A model generated the notes under the pieces. That model had not been told where the DNA came from. It made no database searches and was given only the letters and a program-made list of their open reading frames with translations. The position numbers and the translations under genes were made by a program. From positions 1 to 46,051 of the forward strand of contig CACEHW010000005.1 in assembly GCA_902559415.1 (NCBI GenBank): a DNA stretch of 46,051 nucleotides. Reading direction: 5' to 3'. The stretch is from an uncultured Fidelibacterota bacterium (lineage in GTDB: Bacteria; Fidelibacterota; Marinisomatia; Marinisomatales; UBA1611). Below are positions 8,386 through 17,127 of the stretch, piece after piece (the stretch's first letter is position 1; each line of letters starts with the position of its first letter).

Positions 8386-9861
8386 ACTTTTAGTAAAGTC
8401 TTCTGCCTCGGCACTTAGTCTTTTCTTTGTATCTATATCTTTTTTATCATACATCGCAACCATCATATTCATTCGAGGATTTTTTCTAAAAAAATCTCTA
8501 TTCCTATCCACAAATGACCAATAAAGAGAGTCCCAAGTAAAGCACCAGTCTCCTTTTTTATAATCACTCATTTTTAAAATATAATTACTACCACTTATGT
8601 ATGGCTTGGTAGCTAGTAGTCCGCCATCAGAAAATTGACTCATTCCATATACATTTGGGACCATAACCCAGTCGTAAGAATCAATAAACATTTCCATAAA
8701 CCATTTATAGACAGAATTTGGTTTTATACCTATTAATAGCATCATGTTACCTAAGATCATTAGTCGCTCAATATGATGAGCATAACCACTATTTAGACAT
8801 TTTTTAATAGTGTCATCTAAAGGTTCTATGCCTGTCGTTGCGTCATAAAATGATTTTGGCATTGATTTATTATAATTCCAAAAGTTTGAATTCCGTTGTT
8901 TAACACCGTCAGCAACATATATACCTCGCATAAATTCTCTCCAACCAATTATTTGCCTAATAAAGCCTTCAAGAGAGTTAAGTGGGATAGCATTATCTGA
9001 TGAAAAATCCAAAACTTGTTGAATGATATCATTTGGAGTGATTAATCCTATATTTAAATAAGGAGTGATAATACTATGGAAAAGTGTGGATTCATTTTTA
9101 ACAATTGCATCTTCATAAGATCCAAAATGAATTAATCGCTTTTCTAGAAATGAATGAAAAGAGCTCAATGCCTGACTTCTTGTAACAGGATAATTAAAAT
9201 TATCCATCATGCCAAGGTTATCATTATATGATGAGTTAATTAAATCTTTTGCTTTAGAAAGCTTATCATTTTGATAAATGATCTGAGAAATTTTTGGTGG
9301 CTCCATCGTTTTAGGAAAACGCTTTCTATTCTCATGATCAAAACTCCATTTACCACCAACAGGAGTCCCGTCATCCTTTAATAGAATGTTATATCTCTTA
9401 CGCTGTTTTTTGTAAAAGGCAGCCATAAAATGTGATTTTTTGTTGGTAAAATGATCAAAGACGTCTGATTCTTGAAGCATAAAACCTGGTGTATCATATT
9501 TATATGATTTTATAGATAAACTATTAATTGCATGGTCTAGTCTTTTTATGATTGTATAATCAACCGGGTCACAATAGTGAACTTCATTTATATTGTTTTT
9601 TTTAAAAAATGAATCAAAATAATTTTCTCCACTTAATTCTCTTTCAGTGACTAACTGGACATCATATCCCCTATCAATTAACTCGCTTTTATAGCTATCT
9701 GTGGAAAGAAGATGAAGAAGAATTTTATTTTTATGAAACCGTACGGGATATTTTTTATCTATAAAAAATAAAGGGTCTCTGATAATAAAGGTTTTACGAC
9801 TTTTTTTTAAGGCGTCTGAAGTCGAAAATAATTGGTGAGGGAAAATAATTGTAGCATCCAA
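8377..9861 (-). CDS. Cryptochrome/photolyase-related protein (FeS-BCP / (6-4) photolyase-like family)
   Basis: Family motifs GFIRQIIGWREFMRGIY, GYAHHIERLMILGNMMLL, WFMEMFIDSYDWVMVPNVYGMSQFSDGG, KPYISGSNYILKMSDY. Confidence 0.92.
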   Translation of the reverse strand: MDATIIFPHQLFSTSDALKKSRKTFIIRDPLFFIDKKYPVRFHKNKILLHLLSTDSYKSELIDRGYDVQLVTERELSGENYFDSFFKKNNINEVHYCDPVDYTIIKRLDHAINSLSIKSYKYDTPGFMLQESDVFDHFTNKKSHFMAAFYKKQRKRYNILLKDDGTPVGGKWSFDHENRKRFPKTMEPPKISQIIYQNDKLSKAKDLINSSYNDNLGMMDNFNYPVTRSQALSSFHSFLEKRLIHFGSYEDAIVKNESTLFHSIITPYLNIGLITPNDIIQQVLDFSSDNAIPLNSLEGFIRQIIGWREFMRGIYVADGVKQRNSNFWNYNKSMPKSFYDATTGIEPLDDTIKKCLNSGYAHHIERLMILGNMMLLIGIKPNSVYKWFMEMFIDSYDWVMVPNVYGMSQFSDGGLLATKPYISGSNYILKMSDYKKGDWCFTWDSLYWSFVDRNRDFFRKNPRMNMMVAMYDKKDIDTKKRLSAEAEDFTKSLF

Positions 9862-9887
9862 AGTTCAATACCTTTATACATTAATTA

Positions 9888-10427
9888 CTATAAACTTTGG
9901 ATAATCTCAGAACTAAGAGGACTGGTATTACTCCCAAAAGATTTAATTAAATTTCCATTCTCATCAATTAAATATTTATAAAAATTCCACTTGGGTTTTG
10001 AGTCATTCCACCCATTCAAATCACTATTTGTTAGCCACTTGTAAACAGGGTGAATTGGTTTCTTTCTAATATTTATTTTGCTCATCACTGGAAATTTTAT
10101 ACTATAGTTTGATTCACAAAACTGAGCAATTTGACTATCACTACCTGGCTCCTGAGATCCAAAATCATTGCAAGGAAAAGCAACAACCTGCAATTTATCA
10201 CCATGAGAATCTTGTAATTTTTGTAATTCTTTGTACTGTCTAGTGTATCCACAATATGACGCTACATTTACAATTAATATTTTTTTACCACTAAATTCTT
10301 TAAAAGACTTTTCTTCACCTAAAATATTTTTGAAATTAATATTGTAAAAATCTGAGGACATTATATCACCTTTTGTAAAAACTATATTGATAGTAAAAAG
10401 TATGTATAATAAAATGTTTTTCATCAT
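9888..10427 (-). CDS. Glutathione peroxidase family protein (Cys type) with N-terminal signal/TM
   Basis: VNVASYCGYTRQYKELQKL, FPCNDFGSQEPGSDSQIAQFC, KWNFYKYLIDENG. Confidence 0.92.
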   Translation of the reverse strand: MMKNILLYILFTINIVFTKGDIMSSDFYNINFKNILGEEKSFKEFSGKKILIVNVASYCGYTRQYKELQKLQDSHGDKLQVVAFPCNDFGSQEPGSDSQIAQFCESNYSIKFPVMSKINIRKKPIHPVYKWLTNSDLNGWNDSKPKWNFYKYLIDENGNLIKSFGSNTSPLSSEIIQSL

Positions 10428-10720
10428 TTTGGATATCTAATGAGTTCAAATTTATTGGAATCTGGAGATTCAACATAGACAGATTCTGATCCATCACGGT
10501 GCTTCACTGGAGTACCAAAGTCCTCAATATTCTCTCTTTTAATTGCGATATGAGGTGGGTGTTGATCTGGAACTACTAAGGCTAATTTTGTATTATCAAA
10601 TTTTAGTAAAGCCCAAGTATCATCTTCAAATTCAATTTCACATTTAAACATCTTTTTATACCAAAGTACAGAATCTTTGATTGAAGTGGTTTGGATTGCA
10701 ATATGGTCAATTTTATCCAT
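10424..10720 (-). CDS. VOC/glyoxalase superfamily protein
   Basis: DHIAIQTTSIKDSVLWYKKMFKCEIEFEDDTWALLKF...VYVESPDSNKFELI; 4-nt overlap with GPx. Confidence 0.85.
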   Translation of the reverse strand: MDKIDHIAIQTTSIKDSVLWYKKMFKCEIEFEDDTWALLKFDNTKLALVVPDQHPPHIAIKRENIEDFGTPVKHRDGSESVYVESPDSNKFELIRYPK

Positions 10721-10722
10721 TT

Positions 10723-11433
10723 CTAGCTCGCTATTTTAGTTGTTGAAAGTCCACCATCAATATTAATAACTGAACCTGTTACCCAACTAGTTTTATCGGC
10801 AATTAAGGGAATTACAAATTTTGAAACATTTTGTGGTGTTCCAACTCTACCAATGCTATGCATTTTTCTTGAAATTTCTAGAGACATGTCGTTAGAAAAA
10901 ATACTTTTAGATAAATTTGACTCAACTAAGCCCAAAGCAATAGCATTAACTCTTATATTGTTTTTCGAGTAAGTTGCTGCTGCAGATTTTACTAAGCCTT
11001 CTACACCAGCTTTTGCTGCAGCTATGGCTTCATGATTTACAAGACCAATGTTTGCAGCTGCTGAAGAAAAAAACAAAATGTTACCACCATTTTTTCTCAT
11101 TAGAGGAATAGTATTTTTTAAAATAAAGAACGATGATTTCAAATTGATATCAAGGGTGGCATCTAAATCTTCTTCTTTCGTTAAATGCGCTGGCTTTAAA
11201 AATATTGAACCAAGGCAATTAACAACAGAATCAATAGTTTCATATTGACCCTTAATAATTGAAAACAATTCATCTACAGAACTACTACCATTATAGCGCC
11301 ACTCAATTGAATCATGATCATGGACTTTTTCGCCAGAGCTAGATGTTATTATCAAATTCGTATCTGAGCCCTGTAGTTCTTCCACTATTGATGAACCAAT
11401 TGCTCCGGAACCGTTTATTATTAAAGTATTCAT
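10723..11433 (-). CDS. Short-chain dehydrogenase/reductase
   Basis: Rossmann start IINGSGAIGSSIVEEL; NNIRVNAIALGLVES; C-terminal GSVINIDGGLS. The usual YxxxK tyrosine is not evident (HEAIAAAKAGVEGL). Confidence 0.88.
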   Translation of the reverse strand: MNTLIINGSGAIGSSIVEELQGSDTNLIITSSSGEKVHDHDSIEWRYNGSSSVDELFSIIKGQYETIDSVVNCLGSIFLKPAHLTKEEDLDATLDINLKSSFFILKNTIPLMRKNGGNILFFSSAAANIGLVNHEAIAAAKAGVEGLVKSAAATYSKNNIRVNAIALGLVESNLSKSIFSNDMSLEISRKMHSIGRVGTPQNVSKFVIPLIADKTSWVTGSVINIDGGLSTTKIAS

Positions 11434-11445
11434 TTGGTTAAAATC

Positions 11446-11688
11446 TTACTGACAACAACTCGGACATGCTTCTTTCTCTTTACCATATCTTGGTACTTCA
11501 TCGTAGTATTTGATGGTAGTCTTACCATTGAATACGTGTTTTTGCCATACTATTCTACACAAATTACATACCTTTAATTCTCTATCTGCAACTTTACCAT
11601 CAAGGAAGTATCGGGTAGATTTTTTCTTTGGCTCTTTGCGCTTTTCTGTATTTTCTAATCCAGCAGCTACAGCTTGTAATATTGTCAT
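11446..11688 (-). CDS. Small Zn-ribbon-like protein
   Basis: Two Cys pairs: CNLC...CPSCC; Lys-rich N-terminus. Confidence 0.65.
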   Translation of the reverse strand: MTILQAVAAGLENTEKRKEPKKKSTRYFLDGKVADRELKVCNLCRIVWQKHVFNGKTTIKYYDEVPRYGKEKEACPSCCQ

Positions 11689-11690
11689 AA

Positions 11691-11951
11691 CTAGACTCCT
11701 TTAGTACTATTTATTTGATCTTTATCTGATGGTGAATTATATAATGCTTGGAAAAGCTTACCATCTTCAGATGTAATGCCTGACGAAACGCTCCATCCAG
11801 CTAACAACATTTTATCAACCGCAATTACTAAACTTGGTAGATGATGTTTTGAACAAGATAATATAGCATACCTAATTCCTTGATCAATTTCGACATACTC
11901 ACCAATTCGAGTATTTTTTACGTCTTTTTTAATACCATTATTAATTACCAT
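11691..11951 (-). CDS. Small hypothetical protein, possibly DUF1737-like
   Basis: RYAILSCSKHHLPSLVIAVDKMLLAGWSVSSGITSEDGKLFQALYN resembles the short DUF1737 pattern; preceded by a near-consensus promoter. Confidence 0.5.
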   Translation of the reverse strand: MVINNGIKKDVKNTRIGEYVEIDQGIRYAILSCSKHHLPSLVIAVDKMLLAGWSVSSGITSEDGKLFQALYNSPSDKDQINSTKGV

Positions 11952-11956
11952 GGCAT

Positions 11957-11986
11957 ATATTATTTAACCTAAATGGTAAATGTCAA
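11957..11986 (-). promoter_or_regulatory. Sigma70 promoter TTGACA-N18-TAATAT for the 11951->8377 operon
   Basis: Reverse complement of 11957-11986: TTGACATTTACCATTTAGGTTAAATAATAT. Confidence 0.65.
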
Positions 11987-11989
11987 GTA

Positions 11990-12013
11990 TTTTTGAGCGT
12001 TTTAAGCGTTTTT
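11990..12013. promoter_or_regulatory. Shared box (copy 2) with tandem AGCGTTTT units: TTTTTGAGCGTTTTAAGCGTTTTT
   Basis: Identical TTTTTGAGCGTTTT as at 7684-7697, just upstream of the -35 of the 11951 promoter; overlaps the 3' end of the desaturase gene. Confidence 0.5.
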
Positions 12014-12730
12014 TAGTCTGATTATTTTTATTTTGGAGAGAAATTTGGTTATAATATATCCAGGGTCAACCTCAAACCAACGTCTTGAAAACTTTAAATT
12101 CGTTGGCTTACTATGATGATTATTTTGGAATAATTCTCCCATCATTAAAAAATCAATAGGAAGTGTGTTTTTAGAGTTATCTATTGTTTTTTTATCGTTA
12201 GTATACCCGTAACGATGGCCACACCAATTGACGATTGAACCATGGAGAGGCCCCATAATAAAATGCACAGGTAACAATGCATACTGCCAACTAGCTGTTG
12301 TAAACTCAATGTATAATAAAGTATAAAACCCAATAAATGAAAGCCTTACTATCCAATTATCACCTAGCTTTTCTAATAAAGGCCATCTAGGAACGTCAAA
12401 ATCATAATTTGAATAATCTTTTTTGTTAAGTCTCACAGATTCATAATGTTTTATTGTGTTAAGATTCATCTTTATAATATTCTTGGAAAAAATTGGCGAA
12501 TGAGGATCTTTTTCGGTGTCACTATGTTTATGATGGAGCCTATGAAGAATAGCATATGCCCTAGGGTTTAAAAAAGAAGAGCCTTGGGTTAAAAATGTAA
12601 GAAAGAAAAAAATCTTTTCCCAAAAATTGGACATTGTAAACATTTGGTGAGACGCATAACGATGCAAGAAAACTGTCTGAAAAAATAGACTACTGTACCA
12701 ATGCGCTATAAAAATAAAAATTATGACCAT
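12002..12730 (-). CDS. Fatty acid desaturase, membrane di-iron type
   Basis: His boxes HRYASH, HRLHHKH, NNHH; hydrophobic segments. Confidence 0.9.
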   Translation of the reverse strand: MVIIFIFIAHWYSSLFFQTVFLHRYASHQMFTMSNFWEKIFFFLTFLTQGSSFLNPRAYAILHRLHHKHSDTEKDPHSPIFSKNIIKMNLNTIKHYESVRLNKKDYSNYDFDVPRWPLLEKLGDNWIVRLSFIGFYTLLYIEFTTASWQYALLPVHFIMGPLHGSIVNWCGHRYGYTNDKKTIDNSKNTLPIDFLMMGELFQNNHHSKPTNLKFSRRWFEVDPGYIITKFLSKIKIIRLKNA

Positions 12731-12745
12731 GTGTGATTATAATAT

Positions 12746-13786
12746 TTAATCGGAAGATTTTACAAACCTATAATGTGAGACGCCCCATTCTCTTCCATTA
12801 TCATAACCAAAGAGTACTTCACAAGCCATGAAAAATATCCGCCACCTTTGAAACCAAACTGAAGCATTATCCGCTCCATATGTTTCACTGAATATGGACA
12901 TAATTTCATTTTTATTGCTATCCATTTTATTAAGCCAAGCAAGAGAAGTTTTTTCATAATGCGAACCATTAAAACGCCAACTCATTTCAATGTTCAATTT
13001 TTTCTGAAAATACAAAAGTAATTGATGCGATGGCATAATACCTCCACTAAAAAAATTGCGTCCCATCCAATCTCCTTCACCATCCTCTGTAAAAGGATAA
13101 ACTAATGTTCTGTGAGTAAATATATGAATGAATAGCTTCCCACTAGGCTGAAGCCAACTAGATACTTTATCTAACAGTTGTTCGTAATTCCTCATGTGTT
13201 CAAACATTTCAACCGAAACAATCCTATCGAATTTCTCATCAATTGTAAACACATTCATATCTGCAGTAATTACCTTAACATTTTCCAAGCCTCTTTCTTG
13301 ACATTTTTTTTCAATAAATAGTCTTTGATCTTTGGAATTACTCACCGCAGTGATCTGACTTTTAGGATAATTTTCTGCCATATACAGTGTCAACGAACCC
13401 CACCCGCAACCAAGCTCAAGAATGCTATCGCCATTAGTGATTTCTGCCCTTTCAGCACTTAATTTGAGCATAGCAAATTCCGAATCATCTAGATTCGTAA
13501 CACCTTCAGGCCAATATCCAGAACTATATTTTAAATGCTTACCTAAAGCATTTACGAAAAAATCAGGTGGTACTTCATAATGCTGCTCATTTGCTTTATC
13601 AGGAACATAGGCGATTGAACTACCTTTCATCTCATTTACCCAATTTTGATGATGGGCTTCTACTTCGGAAACGGACCTAGATTTTTCCCATAAAAGTCTT
13701 TCTTTTTGCATTCTTCTTATACCGCTTCGAATCAAAAAGTCAGGCATAATTCCTTTTTCCGCGAAATCAATTAATTTTTTAATCAT
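12746..13786 (-). CDS. CFA-synthase superfamily SAM-dependent methyltransferase (short form)
   Basis: QHYEVPPDFFVNALGKHLKYSSGYW, SILELGCGWGSLTLYMAENYP, RIVSVEMFEHMRNY. Confidence 0.9.
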   Translation of the reverse strand: MIKKLIDFAEKGIMPDFLIRSGIRRMQKERLLWEKSRSVSEVEAHHQNWVNEMKGSSIAYVPDKANEQHYEVPPDFFVNALGKHLKYSSGYWPEGVTNLDDSEFAMLKLSAERAEITNGDSILELGCGWGSLTLYMAENYPKSQITAVSNSKDQRLFIEKKCQERGLENVKVITADMNVFTIDEKFDRIVSVEMFEHMRNYEQLLDKVSSWLQPSGKLFIHIFTHRTLVYPFTEDGEGDWMGRNFFSGGIMPSHQLLLYFQKKLNIEMSWRFNGSHYEKTSLAWLNKMDSNKNEIMSIFSETYGADNASVWFQRWRIFFMACEVLFGYDNGREWGVSHYRFVKSSD

Positions 13787-13794
13787 AGTTAATT

Positions 13795-15066
13795 CTAATA
13801 GTTTATTTGAATATTTTTATTTTCTGGTTTTGCCATTACAAGCTGTACATCACCAATGAATCTTTCTCTAAAACCCGCTTCGCAGTAGATAAAATAATAA
13901 TCCCACATCCTCAAAAATTCATCGCTATATCCCATTTCTTTTATTTTTTCAAACTCATCTTTGTATTTATCTCGCCACAATTTTAATGTATCAGCGTAAT
14001 ACTTAGTAATGTCCTCTAAATGTACCAAAGATAGATCAGTATTGGACTTAATGACAGAAAGCACATGATTAACAGATATTAAATTAGATCCAGGGAAAAT
14101 ATATTTTTTAATAAAGTCAACTGACTTTAAGTGGTTTTCAAAACCCTGCTCGTGATAGGTAATACCCTGAATTGCCATTATACCATTTGGTTTCAATAGC
14201 CTAGAGCAAGTTTCAAAAAAATTCTGAATGAAGTTGTAACCAACAGCTTCAATCATTTCTATAGAAACTAACTTATCATATTGGCCACTAAGAGACCTAT
14301 AATCCTCATTTAATAATGTAATCTTATCTTCCAACCCTTCAGCATTTATCAGATTAGAAACATATTCATGCTGTCTATTTGAAATAGTGGTTGTTGTAAC
14401 TTTACAACCATACTTTTTTGCAGCGTGAAAAGCGAAACTACCCCATCCTGTACCAATCTCGATTATGTGGTCATCCGCTTTTATATTAAGCTTCCTACAT
14501 ATCCGGTCTAGCTTCTCTATGGAAGCATCATACAACGATAAATTTTCTGGTTCAAAAACTGCACAGGAGTAGGTCATGCTTTTATCTAGCCATACCTGAA
14601 AAAATTCATTACTTAAATCATAATGGGCTACAATATTTTCTTTACTCCCAGATACAGTATTTCTTCGAGACCTATGAATCATCCTATTGATAGGATTTAA
14701 AAGCTTAGCAAAACCCCCTTCAAGACTTTTTTGAATTTCCTGATTTTTAATTACGATCTGTATGATTTTCACCATATCATCAGCATCCCAATATCCCGCA
14801 GAGTATGCCTCAGCTATTCCAAGGTCGCCACCACTTCCAGCCAATACGTAAAACTCATCAGAATAAACATGTGCCTCCACTTTCAATGAGGAATTTTCAT
14901 CACCAAATACAATGCGCTCCTTGCCCTCATTTAAAATTATACACCCATGCTTTATCTCTTTAAATTGAGATAAAAGTAATCTTCTAAATATTTTAACTAA
15001 TATTCCAGGCTTTTTATTTATGCTCGTATCAGACGCAGCTTGTTCTATTGAAAACTGTTTTGCCAT
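13795..15066 (-). CDS. Cyclopropane-fatty-acyl-phospholipid synthase family methyltransferase (COG2230)
   Basis: AHYDLSNEFFQVWLDKSMTYSCAVF, HIIEIGTGWGSFAFHAAKKYGC, KLVSIEMIEAVGYNF, YYFIYCEAGFRERFIGDVQLV. Confidence 0.93.
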   Translation of the reverse strand: MAKQFSIEQAASDTSINKKPGILVKIFRRLLLSQFKEIKHGCIILNEGKERIVFGDENSSLKVEAHVYSDEFYVLAGSGGDLGIAEAYSAGYWDADDMVKIIQIVIKNQEIQKSLEGGFAKLLNPINRMIHRSRRNTVSGSKENIVAHYDLSNEFFQVWLDKSMTYSCAVFEPENLSLYDASIEKLDRICRKLNIKADDHIIEIGTGWGSFAFHAAKKYGCKVTTTTISNRQHEYVSNLINAEGLEDKITLLNEDYRSLSGQYDKLVSIEMIEAVGYNFIQNFFETCSRLLKPNGIMAIQGITYHEQGFENHLKSVDFIKKYIFPGSNLISVNHVLSVIKSNTDLSLVHLEDITKYYADTLKLWRDKYKDEFEKIKEMGYSDEFLRMWDYYFIYCEAGFRERFIGDVQLVMAKPENKNIQINY

Positions 15067-15085
15067 TTAAATACTATCCTTAAAA

Positions 15086-15853
15086 CTAATTTTTTACTTT
15101 ACTTGGATGAATGAAGAAGGTTGCACCTCGAAGCCACAGAAAAAAGGCTTGCAAGTGGATCCAAAATACAACTCTGATCGTCATTAAAGGGTACTTAAAT
15201 ACTGAAAAAAACAAGCTTCTTTTATTTAGAATGCTTCTTTTTAAATTTAACGTAGCATCAAAAACTCTTTCGCCATCCTTATAATTTTTCATAAACACGC
15301 TAAGCTTATCCTCAGGACTACTAAACACCCAGTCATACATGTGGTCCATGTCCCAAAACGGTGAAACATGAAGCTCCTTTTTCATTTCAGATCTAATTTT
15401 ATTTTCTTGTTTATTGTTCGAGGCTCGCAACACATACGAAAACCTCTCTTTCCAAGGTGTGTTTGTTACTTCTGCTAGAATGAATTCGACTTTATGGTCA
15501 TCCTTATCAAAACAATAGTAAAAACTTACTGGATTAAAACAATATCCAAAATAGCGAAGATGAGCTAACATTCTAATTTTACCAATAGGTCTGGAGCCAG
15601 TCTTTCCCTCTACTGTATCTCTAATTGCTTTATCTAGAGACTTTGTTTCAATATTATGAAAATCTTTCCTATTAAATGATACTATAGCTGGCTTATTTAC
15701 ATTCCAAAAAAGAGATTTTTTCATTACGCTATCTAGATCATTAATATCCAAATAAAGCATAAAAATAGGATACGAAAACTCCCTTTTAAATGGTTTATAT
15801 CTACGATGTTTTACCAAACCAGTATAGATATAGTGACCTGTTGAAATGTTCAC
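15086..15853 (-). CDS. DUF1365 (COG3496) family protein
   Basis: YTGLVKHRRYKPFKREFSYPIFMLYLDINDL, RMLAHLRYFGYCFNPVSFYYCF, EVTNTPWKERFSYV. Confidence 0.92.
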   Translation of the reverse strand: MNISTGHYIYTGLVKHRRYKPFKREFSYPIFMLYLDINDLDSVMKKSLFWNVNKPAIVSFNRKDFHNIETKSLDKAIRDTVEGKTGSRPIGKIRMLAHLRYFGYCFNPVSFYYCFDKDDHKVEFILAEVTNTPWKERFSYVLRASNNKQENKIRSEMKKELHVSPFWDMDHMYDWVFSSPEDKLSVFMKNYKDGERVFDATLNLKRSILNKRSLFFSVFKYPLMTIRVVFWIHLQAFFLWLRGATFFIHPSKVKN

Positions 15854-17097
15854 AACACTTCTCCTAACTGTTCACATACATCTAAAGCGCTGATTACTCC
15901 ATCTTCATGAAACCCATTCCTCCAATACGCACCACAGTAATAGGTATTATTGATACCACTAATTTCATGTTTTCTTTTTTGAGCTTTGATAGAATCAACA
16001 GTAAACAAAGGATGGTGGTATGTTATTTTTTTAATTACCTTACTCTCATCAACAGAATTAAAATCATTTAAAGTCACACAAAAAGTTTCCTTTGCCTTGA
16101 TTGATTGAAGAATATTCATATTATATGTAAGCACGACCGGAGCACTGGGATCTCTATCTAGCTGATAATTCCAACTAGCCCATGCTAATTTTCTAGTTGG
16201 CAACACTGAAGAGTCTGTGTGAAGCATCACATCATTTTTTTGATATGGGAACGCTTGTAAAATTTCAGACTCTAATTCTGTTGGGTCTTCAAGCAAGTTA
16301 AGAGCTTGATCACTATGGGTGGCAAAAACGACTGCATCGAATTTTAATACTTCGTTTTCATTAGACAGAAATATCTCTACCCCTTCATTAGATCTAGAGA
16401 CTTTACTTATATGAGATGATAGATGGATTTTATCTTCAAAACCTTTTATTAATTTCTTGATGTATTGAGAAGAACCATTTTTTATGACCCACCATTTTGG
16501 CCTGTTTACTATTTCTAACATGCCATGATTATAAAAAAACTTAATAAAAAAATAAGCAGGCATATCTAGAACTTTGTTAGCTGGAGTAGACCATATTGCA
16601 GCTCCCATAGGAGTTATAAAGTAATGAATGAATTCTTCCGAGTAATTTTTTGACCTAAGATAATGTCCTAAGGTTATTGATGAATCCAATCCTGTGCCTG
16701 AAGCATCTGCCTCTTTTCCAAACTTATACATTTCATAAAGCATTCTCAAAAACCCAACTCGAAAAATATTTGACCTTTTTGCAAATAATGTGTTTAAAGA
16801 CTCACCAGAATATTCATAATCCTCGTTAATAGATTTTACACTGAAACCCATCGTAGATAACTGCCTTTCAACTCCAAGTTGATCCAAAAGTTTAATAAAA
16901 TTAGGATAGGTTCTCTCATTGTAAACGATGAAGCCAGTATCAACAGAATAATTATTATTATCTATTTCTATATGGTGAGTATGTGTGTGGCCTCCAATGT
17001 AATCATTAGCTTCATAGATAGAAATATCATGATTTCTATTAAGTAGATATCCGGCTGTCAGGCCTGATATACCTGAACCGATAATTGCAATTTTCAT
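15850..17097 (-). CDS. FAD-dependent amine-oxidase-like protein (COG2907)
   Basis: IAIIGSGISGLTAGYLLNRNHDISIYEANDYIGGHTHTH; C-terminal YYCGAYWRNGFHEDGVISALDVCEQLG; ATGA overlap with DUF1365. Confidence 0.93.
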   Translation of the reverse strand: MKIAIIGSGISGLTAGYLLNRNHDISIYEANDYIGGHTHTHHIEIDNNNYSVDTGFIVYNERTYPNFIKLLDQLGVERQLSTMGFSVKSINEDYEYSGESLNTLFAKRSNIFRVGFLRMLYEMYKFGKEADASGTGLDSSITLGHYLRSKNYSEEFIHYFITPMGAAIWSTPANKVLDMPAYFFIKFFYNHGMLEIVNRPKWWVIKNGSSQYIKKLIKGFEDKIHLSSHISKVSRSNEGVEIFLSNENEVLKFDAVVFATHSDQALNLLEDPTELESEILQAFPYQKNDVMLHTDSSVLPTRKLAWASWNYQLDRDPSAPVVLTYNMNILQSIKAKETFCVTLNDFNSVDESKVIKKITYHHPLFTVDSIKAQKRKHEISGINNTYYCGAYWRNGFHEDGVISALDVCEQLGEVL

Positions 17098-17127
17098 TTT
17101 TTTAAACTATATATTTAACGTGGAAAT

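Noticed and set aside
8232-8414. 60-aa minus-strand ORF
   Set aside because: Antisense to the better supported ATGA-coupled 44-aa ORF on the plus strand and overlaps the photolyase-related 3' end.
12760-12969. 69-aa minus-strand ORF
   Set aside because: Alternate frame inside the short CFA-like methyltransferase.
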